Counted from the first letter of the stretch, positions 7,832 through 15,964 are shown. The stretch is 43,663 bases of DNA from Flavobacteriales bacterium (GCA_022448105.1 JAKVAV010000027.1:1-43663), one strand, 5' to 3'. Made by a program: numbers and translations. Notes: a model not told the origin generated them from the sequence alone.

Positions 7832-8638
7832 ATGCCAATCGTCACCCTCACCTCGGACCTAAATACGAAGGACTATTACCTCGCAGCCGTTAAGGCAGCG
7901 GCATACAGCCAAATTCCCGATGTGAAATGGGTAGACATTTCAAACCATATTCCACCCTTCGACATGGCCAAGGCCGCCTTTGTGTTAAAGAATGTTTGGA
8001 AAGAATTTCCAGAAGGTACGATTCATATTGTCGGTGTGGCTTCTGATTGGTCGCGTGAAACTCCTTACGCCATTGTGAAGGTAAAAGGTCAGTATTTCAT
8101 TGGTACCGATAATGGATTCTTCTCTTTGCTTTTCCCTGAGGATATCGAGGTGGAGTGGATCCGCAATTTGAAACTCAATGGCGACGAGGATCTTAGCTTT
8201 CCTACCAAGTCCATTTTTGTTTCTGCCGCAGCCAAAATAGCTTCAAGTCAAGAGCTTGATAGTTTTAGCGAAGGCGCAGAGGGCTATAAAAGAAGACCTC
8301 TTCCAATTCCTGTGGTAGAGCCCGATAACCTTAGAGGAATGGCCATCTACATTGATTCTTACGGTAACGTAATCACCAATATTACTCGCGATCTTTTTGA
8401 GCGCGAAGTTGGCTCTAAACCCTTCAATATCGTGGTGAGAAGGGGAGACTCAGATTTGAACAAAATCTCAAGAACATACAATGAGGTACCCCAGGGCGAG
8501 AAGGTTGCCCTTTTTACAGAAGAAGGGTTTTTGGAAATTGCCATCAATCACGGCGTAGAAGGAAGCGGAGGAGGAGCAGCAGACCTATTGGGCTTGCGCG
8601 AAAACGACATCATCCGGGTAGAAATTCTGGACGACTAG
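7832..8638 (+). CDS. S-adenosyl-L-methionine hydroxide adenosyltransferase (DUF62)
   Basis: The 268-residue product belongs to the fluorinase/chlorinase-related family whose ordinary members split S-adenosylmethionine with water (hydroxide) to adenosine and methionine. Visible markers are the N-terminal VTLTSDLNTKDYYLAAVKAA with the nucleophile-activating Asp region, the central GVASDWSRET, FIGTDNGFFSLLFPE, the C-terminal-domain opening IYIDSYGNVITNITRDLF, and the late INHGVEGSGGGAADLLGL. The small insert that marks true halogenases is not apparent, so I call it a hydroxide adenosyltransferase. The physiological purpose of the reaction is unclear in any organism. It is divergent from phoH and followed after 26 bases by a small conserved gene with its own promoter-like box. 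Confidence 0.92.
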   Translation: MPIVTLTSDLNTKDYYLAAVKAAAYSQIPDVKWVDISNHIPPFDMAKAAFVLKNVWKEFPEGTIHIVGVASDWSRETPYAIVKVKGQYFIGTDNGFFSLLFPEDIEVEWIRNLKLNGDEDLSFPTKSIFVSAAAKIASSQELDSFSEGAEGYKRRPLPIPVVEPDNLRGMAIYIDSYGNVITNITRDLFEREVGSKPFNIVVRRGDSDLNKISRTYNEVPQGEKVALFTEEGFLEIAINHGVEGSGGGAADLLGLRENDIIRVEILDD

Positions 8639-8646
8639 AGATTTCG

Positions 8647-8654
8647 TAAATTGC
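8647..8654 (+). promoter_or_regulatory. Candidate -7 promoter element for the 85-residue gene
   Basis: TAAATTGC, inside TTTCGTAAATTGC, is close to the Bacteroidetes -7 box TAnnTTTG. It sits only 10 bases before ATG 8665, which would give a very short leader. The same TTTCGTAAAT core recurs before the cysteine desulfurase and the AAA ATPase genes. Confidence 0.4.
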
Positions 8655-8664
8655 TAATGCAATT

Positions 8665-8922
8665 ATGTCTGTAAAATCAAGTCAATTTAAAAAGATGAAT
8701 ACCGCACAGCGCTTCAATTATTTGCGCGACCGCGGCAAGTATATTGACTCTAGATCATTTGGTACTTATCGGGTTCATTTATATCAAGCTGAGGGATTTT
8801 TTACTGAGGTTTGGATGAGTCCAGGGACAGATCAAGTGCGCTGGATTGAAGTGGCAGATTCTAATAAAGTCGCCCAGAATTACACCAAAAATCTTGATCT
8901 GAAAAAAGAGCTAGGTCTATAA
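8665..8922 (+). CDS. Small conserved protein of unknown function
   Basis: The product has 85 residues and no signal peptide or membrane segment. It starts with a basic helical part (KKMNTAQRFNYLRDRGKYID) and continues with beta-strand character (GTYRVHLYQAEGFFTEVWMS, then QVRWIEVADSNKVAQNYTK). This compact basic-then-aromatic layout looks like a real, folded protein and resembles small hypothetical proteins I recall in Flavobacteriia, with no known role. Its stop codon overlaps the aroE stop tail-to-tail by 6 bases (8917-8922), so there is no room for a terminator between them. Confidence 0.75.
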   Translation: MSVKSSQFKKMNTAQRFNYLRDRGKYIDSRSFGTYRVHLYQAEGFFTEVWMSPGTDQVRWIEVADSNKVAQNYTKNLDLKKELGL

Positions 8923-9645
8923 ATTCCAGATCTCCCAGCTGCTCTCCGCTTGAATCTTTAGCATGCTCAGTCCATTGAGGATTGTAGCTCCTTTGCTTTC
9001 TCCTTCTGCTAAAAACCTGGTTTTCTCTGGGTTGTAGATGAGATCGTACAATAAATGATTTGATGTGATGCCTTCATAAGCAATAGCTGGTAAATCGTCA
9101 ACATTCGGTGAAGTGCCGAGAGGAGTCGTGTTTACAATCAACCGATGCCATTTAACCGCATTCTCATTACATTCTTCATAGGAAATTTGAGAATTGCCTC
9201 CAGGGTTCCTACTCACTTTTAGCACGTCAAGCCCTATTTTCTTTAGAACGTGGATCACCGCCTTTGATGCCCCGCCAGTTCCCAGTACTAACGCTCTTTC
9301 CATCCCGTGCTCTAAAAACGGCTTGAGACTGTTTTCGAAACCAATCACGTCAGTATTATATCCAATCGTTTGTCCTCCGAAAAATCGAACCGTATTTACC
9401 GCACCGATCGATTCCGCGATTGGGTCAAGTCGATCCAAATACGGTATGATCTCCTCTTTGTAGGGAATAGTAACATTGAGTCCAAACAGATTGGGAAGCT
9501 GAAAGACTTCTTGGATATTTTCCATCGTATCCAGCTCGAAGTTCTCGTATGAAGCTTCAATTGCCTCTGATTCAAACTTCTTAGTAAAATACCCTTTGGA
9601 GAAGGAGTGAGAGAGTGTCTTTCCGATTAAACCGTAGCGTTTCAC
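8917..9645 (-). CDS. aroE: Shikimate dehydrogenase
   Basis: The enzyme reduces 3-dehydroshikimate to shikimate with NADPH on the way to chorismate, which also feeds the menaquinone pathway of menB. I choose GTG 9645 as start (242 aa): the family begins with KRYGLIGKTLSHSFSKGYF, while the upstream ATG at 9681 would add 12 unrelated residues and overlap the preceding gene. Motifs: SHSFS shikimate-binding serines, NVTIPYKEEI with the catalytic Lys, GAVNTVRF, GYNTDVIGF with the catalytic Asp, and the dinucleotide loop VLGTGGASKAV. It is the last gene of the TPR-comA-rhodanese-DUF368-aroE operon, starting one base after the DUF368 stop. Confidence 0.96.
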   Translation of the reverse strand: MKRYGLIGKTLSHSFSKGYFTKKFESEAIEASYENFELDTMENIQEVFQLPNLFGLNVTIPYKEEIIPYLDRLDPIAESIGAVNTVRFFGGQTIGYNTDVIGFENSLKPFLEHGMERALVLGTGGASKAVIHVLKKIGLDVLKVSRNPGGNSQISYEECNENAVKWHRLIVNTTPLGTSPNVDDLPAIAYEGITSNHLLYDLIYNPEKTRFLAEGESKGATILNGLSMLKIQAESSWEIWNL

Positions 9646-9646
9646 A

Positions 9647-10588
9647 CTAGGCCTTTTTGGGAGCAAACCGATCCATAACAAAGATGATTACGATTCCCGC
9701 AATTGCTAAAGCTACAGCCAAGATGGGCTGTGAATCAACGCCATTAAGCTCGGTAAACGTGGATGGTAAGATGTTTTCTTGAACGAGTGGAACGATTTCT
9801 TCGTCCGATTCGCCTTTATGTTTCACGAAGCTTTCGAGAGTGTTTTTCCAGGGCCAAAGCTTGTTTAATGATCCAAGTAAAAAGCCACTCAAAACGGCAA
9901 TGGTGACATCGTGATAACGGGCAAACATCCATTTGAGGAAACGGCTAAAGGCCAAAATTCCTAAAGCGCACCCACCTCCGAAAATCCCGATAGCTACTAA
10001 GTCTCGATCGTTTACTGCTTGTAGAATGGTGGAGTATGATCCAAGCAATAGGAGAATGAAACTCCCTGAAATACCTGGGAGTATCATCGCACAAATGGCA
10101 ATCATTCCACTGGCGAAGAGATACCAAGTTGCTCCTGGATCTTCTACAGGAGGCAATTCTGTGATGAGGTAAGCGATTACTGCACCTGCTCCGAAGCCGA
10201 AGTATCTCGAGCCCGACCAATTCTTTATTGACTTTGCCACTAAAGGTACACTTGCCAGTACGAGCCCAAAGAAGAACGACCAAATTGCGATAGGATGATT
10301 GTCTAATAAAAAGGTGATGACCTTAGCAAGACTAACTAGGCTGATGAAAATTCCCGCAAAGAGTCCGATCAAAAAATTGCCATTTACTTCTTCCCAAAAG
10401 GCTTTAATACCTTTTTTAAAGAGCACTTGGATGGAATAGAAATTAACCTTGTTTATAGTGTTTATTAACTCCTCGTAAATACCTGTGATAAAGGCGATGG
10501 TTCCACCTGAGACTCCTGGAACAACATCTGCTGCGCCCATACCAACACCTTTAAGCGCTAGAATCAAGTAATCTCTGGTCGATCTCAT
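9647..10588 (-). CDS. DUF368 family membrane protein (putative undecaprenyl-phosphate translocase, PopT-like)
   Basis: This polytopic inner-membrane protein has 313 residues with about eight hydrophobic segments. The DUF368 hallmark is an inverted duplication: GAADVVPGVSGGTIAFITGI near residue 17 and CAMILPGISGSFILLLLG near residue 165. Members of DUF368 have been shown to act, beside DedA proteins, as flippases that return undecaprenyl phosphate across the inner membrane so that it can be reused for peptidoglycan and other glycans (named PopT in that work). I infer the same here from family membership. Its ATG overlaps the rhodanese stop by one base (TAATG), which suggests translational coupling, and aroE follows at once. 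Confidence 0.9.
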   Translation of the reverse strand: MRSTRDYLILALKGVGMGAADVVPGVSGGTIAFITGIYEELINTINKVNFYSIQVLFKKGIKAFWEEVNGNFLIGLFAGIFISLVSLAKVITFLLDNHPIAIWSFFFGLVLASVPLVAKSIKNWSGSRYFGFGAGAVIAYLITELPPVEDPGATWYLFASGMIAICAMILPGISGSFILLLLGSYSTILQAVNDRDLVAIGIFGGGCALGILAFSRFLKWMFARYHDVTIAVLSGFLLGSLNKLWPWKNTLESFVKHKGESDEEIVPLVQENILPSTFTELNGVDSQPILAVALAIAGIVIIFVMDRFAPKKA

Positions 10589-10905
10589 TAATATACCATT
10601 ATGGATGGATCAATTTCTTTTGCCCATGCTTCGATTCCCCCTTTGAGGGAAAGAACATTTTCTAAGCCTTTTTCTTTGCGCAGAATATGTACCATAGCTT
10701 GAGAACGCGATCCGCTTTTGCAATGAATAACTACCGTTTTCTCTTTTTCAACCTGATCGATTCTTTCTAAAAGGCTGGCCATGGGTATATGCAATCCACC
10801 CATATTCCCAGAATCTACTTCGTGAATTTCTCGAATATCAATGATTTGAATTTCTTCATTATTGTCAAGTTTCTGCTTGAGCTCGTGGACGGTAATGTTT
10901 GACAT
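10588..10905 (-). CDS. Single-domain rhodanese-like sulfurtransferase
   Basis: The product is 105 residues, one rhodanese domain without signal peptide, so it is cytosolic. The fold markers are IQIIDIREIHEVDSGNMGG for the first strands and IPMASL for the following turn. The active-site loop HCKSGSRSQAM has the catalytic Cys in a CxxGxR-type arrangement, so the protein should be able to carry a persulfide. Single-domain rhodaneses move sulfane sulfur and can release sulfite from thiosulfate; the true donor and acceptor are unknown. It lies 8 bases after comA, an enzyme that uses sulfite, and is coupled to DUF368 by a one-base overlap. Confidence 0.93.
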   Translation of the reverse strand: MSNITVHELKQKLDNNEEIQIIDIREIHEVDSGNMGGLHIPMASLLERIDQVEKEKTVVIHCKSGSRSQAMVHILRKEKGLENVLSLKGGIEAWAKEIDPSIMVY

Positions 10906-10913
10906 TATAGAGG

Positions 10914-11699
10914 TTATGGCCGCATTTTAGCGGCTATTTCTTGAGGTAAAAATTCGAAAAAAGTATCACCCCTCAAGCCTATTCTCAGAGTTTCGAGAGG
11001 AATTACATCATGAGGTGCAATGTTTCCAAGGTTGACATTATGACCGATCAATTTGATGAACCAGACTTGCTGGGCTTTTTGAGGAGCTTCCCATAGGATG
11101 TCTTCTGAGTTTACCTTGGCGAGTATCTTATTTACTAGCACAACGTGTGCTGTTCCGTTGGGGCGATAGATTCCAACGTTGCCGCTTTCACGAGCCTCAG
11201 CTATCACCTTCCAAGAACCAGCCCGTAGTTCTGTATCCATCATTTTCACCCATTTTCCAGGGGCGATTAATATCCCTTCTTCTTTTGAACCGACCTCTGA
11301 AAGTACCCTAAAATCTTTGGCTAATTGAGAAATGAAATTGAGTTTCTCCTCATGAGGAAGATGGATAGAACCGTCTGATACTTCGCAAGTTTCAAGGTTT
11401 AAATCTCTCATTAGTTTGCGGTACTCGTCAAACATGCCTCTCACCACAAACGCTTCAAAAAGCGTGCCTCCCACGTAGACTTTCATGCCTGCATCGTGGT
11501 ATAGTTTAATCTTCTGTTTAAGATCTTTGGTCAAGTATGAAGTACCAAAACCCAACTTGACAATATCGGTTAGTGTGCCATTGGCATCGAGAAAATTCTC
11601 TGCACTCTGCAGACTTAGTCCCTTGTCCATCACCATTGTGAGGCCATTATTTCTTGGTCTTTCGGTGCGTTCTGGTATGAAAGGTAAATCAAAGGTCAT
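10914..11699 (-). CDS. comA: Phosphosulfolactate synthase
   Basis: This 261-residue TIM-barrel enzyme family adds sulfite to phosphoenolpyruvate to give (2R)-O-phospho-3-sulfolactate. Family features are the N-terminal PERTERPRNNGLTMVMDKGL, DIVKLGFGTSYL, the metal/phosphate barrel strands around KVYVGGTLFEAFV, CEVSDGSIHLP, LSEVGSKEE, and the C-terminal segment with NLGNIAPHDVIPLETLR. The enzyme was described in methanogen coenzyme M synthesis and in sulfolactate formation in Bacillus spores. Bacteroidetes do not make coenzyme M, so the product may lead to sulfolactate, cysteate or sulfonolipids; that is inference. The gene overlaps the upstream TPR gene by 11 bases and is followed by a rhodanese, so it is in the middle of a coupled operon. 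Confidence 0.93.
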   Translation of the reverse strand: MTFDLPFIPERTERPRNNGLTMVMDKGLSLQSAENFLDANGTLTDIVKLGFGTSYLTKDLKQKIKLYHDAGMKVYVGGTLFEAFVVRGMFDEYRKLMRDLNLETCEVSDGSIHLPHEEKLNFISQLAKDFRVLSEVGSKEEGILIAPGKWVKMMDTELRAGSWKVIAEARESGNVGIYRPNGTAHVVLVNKILAKVNSEDILWEAPQKAQQVWFIKLIGHNVNLGNIAPHDVIPLETLRIGLRGDTFFEFLPQEIAAKMRP

Positions 11700-13113
11700 T
11701 TTCCTGCTGCGCTTTATCTTGAATCTCGATTAAGCTTGCAATATTCGGAAATTGTCGGACTTCCGGGAAAATTCTTAAAAAGTATTTTACTCCTTCTGGG
11801 TTTTCAGAGGCTGTGTAAATATATAAATCAATAGCTTGTTGTTCTCTGCCACATTTTATTAAATACCTGATTTTTTGCCACTTAAGGTCGTTGTCTTCAG
11901 GTATTTTTTCAATGGCTTGATTGATGATTTCCAATGAAATTAAATAATTGCCCGCAGACGAAATTTCCGCTAAAGTCAACCAAGATTCAGCATCATCAGG
12001 AAAAATTTTGATCATTTCCTCTAGATGGGCCTTGGCTTTTTCAAGCTGATTAGATTTTATGTATGCCTCAACTAATATATGGCGGTTGTCCAGATGGAAG
12101 TCATCTTTTTTTACGGCTTCTTTATAGTGTGAGATGGCGTTTACAAGATCGCCTTCATGCTCCCGAATTGCCCCTATTCCCATTAAAGCCTCTATATACT
12201 CTGGATCGATAGCTAAGGCCTTTTTGTAGTTCAACTCGGCATGATTCCACATTTCGAGACGTTCTTGACATTCGCCAATCGCCGTATACACTAGTGGGTT
12301 TTCGCTATCGTATTGCAAAGAGTCTTTGTAAGCCTCAATCGCCGCTAGGTCCATATTCATTGCGGTGAGTACATTTCCCTTCAGGATATATCCTCCAATA
12401 AAATCTCCCCGGATAGCGGTGCAAAAATCAACAGCTTCTATGCTCTTTTCGTAGAGGCCGATTTTGTCGTAGCACATGGCAATATTGTACCAGGCCACAA
12501 AATTGTAAGGAAATTGGTCGAGGTATTTCTGAAAAAACTCAATACCCAGTTCTATCTCATTTGCCATTTCATAGCAATAACTCAATTCAAATAAACCCGC
12601 CTCGTAATCTGGGTTGATGGTTAGCGACTCTTTTATGCTTTCTATGGCGCCTTTGTAATCATTGGCTATTTGCTGTTCGTAAGCTAGGTCTAGGAAAATC
12701 TGATCTCTGTTTTCAGGCGACACCTTGAGTGCTCTCAAAAGGCAAGCTCGCGTTCCTTCATGATCGTTTAACTTACGGTGAACTACTGCTTTAAAAAGGA
12801 GCATTTCGGTGTTGGTTGGTTCAGCTGCCTCAAGAAACTGTAGAATGTCCAAAGCTTTGTCAGATTCTTCAGTGGCTGCATAAACATGAGCTTTTTTTAA
12901 TAGCAGGGCAGACATATCAGGGAATAAAGAAAGACCGTGGTTGACAGCAAATTTCGCTTTGCGGTAATTGGTCTTGTCGAGGTAATAATCCACTAAAGCC
13001 TCTACTTCTTCTACATCAAAGTAATAGGCGTCCCTCGACTTTAACATCTGCTCAAATTTATCGATCAAACTCGAATCAGACTTGGGGAAAAGATTGTCTG
13101 TGTATTCCGTCAT
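11689..13113 (-). CDS. Tetratricopeptide repeat protein
   Basis: The product has 474 residues and no signal peptide or membrane segment. From about residue 45 to 450 it is a run of roughly a dozen TPR units, visible for example as FVAWYNIAMCYDKIGLYEKS, NPLVYTAIGECQERLEMWNH and YIEALMGIGAIREHEGDLVN. Such solenoids are protein-binding scaffolds; the partner is not evident. It is the first gene of the TPR-comA-rhodanese-DUF368-aroE operon, with its 3' end overlapping comA by 11 bases. A perfect TAAATTTG promoter element lies about 28 bases before its ATG. The repeat assignment is secure, the role is unknown. Confidence 0.92.
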   Translation of the reverse strand: MTEYTDNLFPKSDSSLIDKFEQMLKSRDAYYFDVEEVEALVDYYLDKTNYRKAKFAVNHGLSLFPDMSALLLKKAHVYAATEESDKALDILQFLEAAEPTNTEMLLFKAVVHRKLNDHEGTRACLLRALKVSPENRDQIFLDLAYEQQIANDYKGAIESIKESLTINPDYEAGLFELSYCYEMANEIELGIEFFQKYLDQFPYNFVAWYNIAMCYDKIGLYEKSIEAVDFCTAIRGDFIGGYILKGNVLTAMNMDLAAIEAYKDSLQYDSENPLVYTAIGECQERLEMWNHAELNYKKALAIDPEYIEALMGIGAIREHEGDLVNAISHYKEAVKKDDFHLDNRHILVEAYIKSNQLEKAKAHLEEMIKIFPDDAESWLTLAEISSAGNYLISLEIINQAIEKIPEDNDLKWQKIRYLIKCGREQQAIDLYIYTASENPEGVKYFLRIFPEVRQFPNIASLIEIQDKAQQENDL

Positions 13114-13140
13114 TGGTGCGTCTTAATCAATGAGTTCTCT

Positions 13141-13148
13141 CAAATTTA
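13141..13148 (-). promoter_or_regulatory. Candidate -7 promoter element of the TPR-comA-aroE operon
   Basis: On the minus strand TAAATTTG matches TAnnTTTG exactly, 27 bases before the ATG at 13113. No clear TTTG lies at the expected -33 distance. A second match, TATCTTTG (13258-13251), lies further upstream and could be an alternative start. Between them a perfect 10-bp palindrome TTGTTAACAA (13188-13197) could be a regulator site. Confidence 0.45.
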
Positions 13149-13317
13149 GAAAACCACAAGCCTTTTGCGCATTCATTGCATCGTTTCTTGTTAACAACGA
13201 TACTATGAAAAAATCCTTGTTCTGATGATGGTCATTTTATAAAAGGCGAGCAAAGATAGATGAAACAAAAGGCAGAAAAAAGGACTTTCGAAGTTGAAAA
13301 CTACCTTTTTCCATAGG

Positions 13318-13346
13318 TTTGAAAATCGACTCGAATAATAACTTTG
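13318..13346 (+). promoter_or_regulatory. Promoter of glmM (Bacteroidetes -33/-7 type)
   Basis: TTTG (13318-13321) and TAACTTTG (13339-13346) are separated by 17 bases and match the Bacteroidetes -33 TTTG and -7 TAnnTTTG boxes. Transcription would begin near 13352, just before TTG 13364. The promoter therefore lies inside the longest open frame and argues that the real start is downstream of it. Confidence 0.6.
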
Positions 13347-13363
13347 CTAAAAATTTACAGACA

Positions 13364-14752
13364 TTGACACTGATTAAATCCATTTCCGGTATACGAGGTA
13401 CCATTGGCGGAAAATCTGGAGATAACCTTACTCCAATAGACATAGTGAAATTTGCAGCGGCTTATGGCTCAATTTTGCAAACAAGCAATGGCAAAAAAGA
13501 CGTAAAAGTGGTTATAGGGAGGGATGCTAGAAAAAGTGGCCCCATGGTGCGTGATCTTGTTTCCACCACTTTGGTGGGAATGGGGATGGAAGTCATCGAT
13601 CTAGGACTTAGCACTACTCCAACTGTAGAAATTGCTGTCCCCGAAGAGAATGCGCACGGAGGAATTATCATTACTGCCAGCCATAATCCTGGTCAATGGA
13701 ATGCACTGAAACTGCTCAATGAAGAAGGAGAATTCATTTCCGCAGAAGCTGGTCAGAAGGTGATTTCTATTGCAGATGCGTTGGAAATGAGTTTTGCGGA
13801 GATTGATGCCATGGGGTCTCGTCGTGTTAATGAATCGTATCTGCATCGACACATTGAACTAGTTCTCAATCATCCTTTAGTTGATAAAGAGGCAATTGCT
13901 CAAGCCAATTTTAAAGTAGCCATTGATGCAGTTAATTCAAGTGGAGGAATTTTTGTTCCAGCTCTCTTACAAGAGCTTGGCGTTGCATCAATTGAGAAAT
14001 TGTTCTGCACTCCCAATGGAGATTTCCCTCACAATCCGGAGCCACTGCCCGAGCATTTAACAGACCTTTCTTCTGCTGTGGTAGAAAAGGGTTGTAACCT
14101 CGGCATCATCGTCGATCCAGATGTCGACCGCTTGGCATTTGTGAGTGAAGATGGGAATGTGTTTGGAGAAGAATATACTTTGGTGGCTGTTGCTGATTAT
14201 GTTCTTTCACGGGAAAAGGGAAATACCGTTTCAAACTTATCTTCCACAAGGGCCCTCCGAGATGTGACAGAAAAACGAGGTGGGAAGTACTATGCATCTG
14301 CTGTTGGTGAGGTGAATGTAGTTCAGAAAATGCGAGAAGTGAATGCAGTAATTGGGGGAGAAGGAAATGGTGGAATTATCGATCCTAAGCTTCATTACGG
14401 AAGAGATGCCCTCATAGGTATTGGACTCTTTTTGACTCATTTGGCAAAAAGCGGAAAGAAGATGAGTGAATTGCGAAATGCATATCCATCTTATTTCATG
14501 TCTAAGAATAAGATCCAACTGACCGCTTCAGTTGATGTAGACGCAATTTTGGAAAAAGTGGCTGCGAAATATGATATGGAGGAAGTTAATACCGTTGATG
14601 GTGTGAAGATTGATTTTCCCGATGAGTGGGTTCACCTCAGGAAATCCAATACGGAACCGATTATCCGCTTGTACACTGAGTCCAAATCGCCAGAAGCCGC
14701 AGAGGACTTGGCGCATAGAGTAATGGCTGAAATTGGAACGATGATTTCGTAA
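13364..14752 (+). CDS. glmM: Phosphoglucosamine mutase
   Basis: The enzyme converts glucosamine-6-phosphate to glucosamine-1-phosphate for UDP-GlcNAc and cell-wall synthesis. I place the start at TTG 13364 (462 aa), since the protein then begins with TLIKSISGIRGTIGGKSGDN as in Bacteroidetes relatives, and because the -33/-7 promoter overlaps the 15 extra codons of the longer frame. Motifs: GIRG near the start, the phosphoserine loop ITASHNPGQWNALK, the metal loop DPDVDRLAFV, EGNGGII in the sugar-binding loop and the phosphate-binding STRALRD/RKSNTEPIIRLY. Phosphomannomutase activity cannot be excluded from sequence alone. A cysteine desulfurase gene follows 11 bases later. Confidence 0.93.
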   Translation: MTLIKSISGIRGTIGGKSGDNLTPIDIVKFAAAYGSILQTSNGKKDVKVVIGRDARKSGPMVRDLVSTTLVGMGMEVIDLGLSTTPTVEIAVPEENAHGGIIITASHNPGQWNALKLLNEEGEFISAEAGQKVISIADALEMSFAEIDAMGSRRVNESYLHRHIELVLNHPLVDKEAIAQANFKVAIDAVNSSGGIFVPALLQELGVASIEKLFCTPNGDFPHNPEPLPEHLTDLSSAVVEKGCNLGIIVDPDVDRLAFVSEDGNVFGEEYTLVAVADYVLSREKGNTVSNLSSTRALRDVTEKRGGKYYASAVGEVNVVQKMREVNAVIGGEGNGGIIDPKLHYGRDALIGIGLFLTHLAKSGKKMSELRNAYPSYFMSKNKIQLTASVDVDAILEKVAAKYDMEEVNTVDGVKIDFPDEWVHLRKSNTEPIIRLYTESKSPEAAEDLAHRVMAEIGTMIS

Positions 14753-14757
14753 ATTTG
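14750..14757 (+). promoter_or_regulatory. Candidate -7 promoter element of the cysteine desulfurase gene
   Basis: TAAATTTG matches TAnnTTTG exactly and shares its first three bases with the glmM stop codon. ATG 14764 is 7 bases beyond, so a transcript from it would be nearly leaderless. A TTG at 14733-14735 is 14 bases upstream, a little short for a -33 box. Confidence 0.4.
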
Positions 14758-14763
14758 CGGTTT

Positions 14764-15912
14764 ATGGAAGTATATTTCGACAATGCAGCGACGACTCCAA
14801 TAGCCCCAGAAGTTTTGGAGGTAATGGTTCCTTTGCTTAAGGAAGATTTTGGCAATCCCTCTAGTACACACCATGTGGGGAGAAAAACCAAATCAGCCAT
14901 CGAAATGTCGAGGAAAGCGATTGCCAAACTCCTACATTGCTCTCCCATGGAAATTTGCTTCACTTCCGGAGGTACTGAAGCAGACAATATGGCCATCAAT
15001 GGTGCAGTGAACGAACTTGGGGTCACGCGAATCATCTCCTCAATGGCAGAGCATCATGCTGTCCTTCATACCGTCGAATATTTCGATAAATTAGGGAAAG
15101 TTGAGCTTGATATGGTTCGCCTTACCGATAAAGGTCATGTTGATATTGATCACCTTAGAGAGCTTCTTTCGTCAAGCGATAAAAAAACCCTTGTATCTCT
15201 CATGCACGCCAACAACGAGATTGGCACTATGATTGACATTAATGAAGTTGGTGCACTGTGCGAACAGTACGGAGCATTGTTTCATTCGGATACAGTGCAA
15301 ACAATGGGGCATTTCCCTATGAATTTGGCTGAGACCAAAGTCCATTTTATCACCGGAGCGGCGCATAAATTTCATGGTCCAAAGGGGGTTGGATTCTTGT
15401 ACATTAATAGCAGTACGCACGTTGATTCTCTCATCAAAGGCGGTTCTCAGGAAAGAAATCTTCGAGCGGGTACCGAGAATGTCTATGGAATCGTTGGAAT
15501 GGCCAAGGCACTTGAAATTGCATTAGAAGATGTTGACGGACATCGACAACATATTCAATCCATCAAGGACTACATGTGCAAGCGACTGAGAGAAGAAATA
15601 CTAGGTGCCGAATTTAACGGGTGTTTAGAACGAAGTCTCTATACAGTTTTGAATGTGCGACTCCCCAAGTCAGACAAAGCCGATATGCTCCTCTTTTTGC
15701 TCGACATTGACGGAATTGCTTGTTCTGGTGGTAGCGCCTGTTCGAGCGGTAGCAATCAGGGAAGCCATGTCTTAAGAGCGATCAAAGCGGATACAGATAT
15801 GCCGAATGTGAGATTTAGCTTTAGTCGATACAGCACAAAAAAAGAGGTAGATTACGTTGTTGCACAACTGACCAAGCATTTGGTAAAGGAGGAGGAGCAA
15901 CTTGTATCTTAA
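14764..15912 (+). CDS. Cysteine desulfurase (NifS/IscS family)
   Basis: This class V PLP enzyme removes sulfur from cysteine as enzyme-bound persulfide for Fe-S clusters and thiolation. I start at ATG 14764 (382 aa), since YFDNAATTPIAPEVLEVM is the canonical N-terminus; the open frame reaching back to 14755 uses TTG and overlaps a promoter box. Motifs: FTSGGTEADNMAING, AEHHAVLH, MHANNEIGTM, HSDTVQTMGH, the PLP lysine in GAAHKFHGPKGVGF, RAGTENV, and the catalytic Cys in GGSACSSGS. The short active-site loop is that of IscS/NifS-like proteins rather than SufS. No iscU or suf genes are nearby. It may be co-transcribed with glmM or use its own promoter. Confidence 0.95.
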   Translation: MEVYFDNAATTPIAPEVLEVMVPLLKEDFGNPSSTHHVGRKTKSAIEMSRKAIAKLLHCSPMEICFTSGGTEADNMAINGAVNELGVTRIISSMAEHHAVLHTVEYFDKLGKVELDMVRLTDKGHVDIDHLRELLSSSDKKTLVSLMHANNEIGTMIDINEVGALCEQYGALFHSDTVQTMGHFPMNLAETKVHFITGAAHKFHGPKGVGFLYINSSTHVDSLIKGGSQERNLRAGTENVYGIVGMAKALEIALEDVDGHRQHIQSIKDYMCKRLREEILGAEFNGCLERSLYTVLNVRLPKSDKADMLLFLLDIDGIACSGGSACSSGSNQGSHVLRAIKADTDMPNVRFSFSRYSTKKEVDYVVAQLTKHLVKEEEQLVS

Positions 15913-15913
15913 G

Positions 15914-15964
15914 ATGAAGAGAGCTTTCCTTATTCTAATTCTCGCTGGCTTTTTTTTCAGCTAG
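15914..15964 (+). pseudogene. Possible stub of a secreted protein gene (signal-peptide fragment)
   Basis: Directly after the cysteine desulfurase stop, an ATG opens a 16-codon frame reading MKRAFLILILAGFFFS then TAG. It has exactly the form of a signal peptide or lipoprotein N-terminus but nothing follows, and a run of eight T sits where the frame could have slipped. It overlaps the 3' end of the convergent gene. It may be the remnant of a deleted gene, or chance. Confidence 0.3.

Noticed and set aside
9646-9681. ATG 9681 as start of aroE
   Set aside because: The extra 12 residues do not match the family and lie in the DUF368 coding sequence; GTG 9645 gives the canonical N-terminus.
13319-13363. 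TTG 13319 as start of glmM
   Set aside because: This TTG overlaps the TTTG -33 box, and the -7 box follows before the family's conserved N-terminus at 13364.
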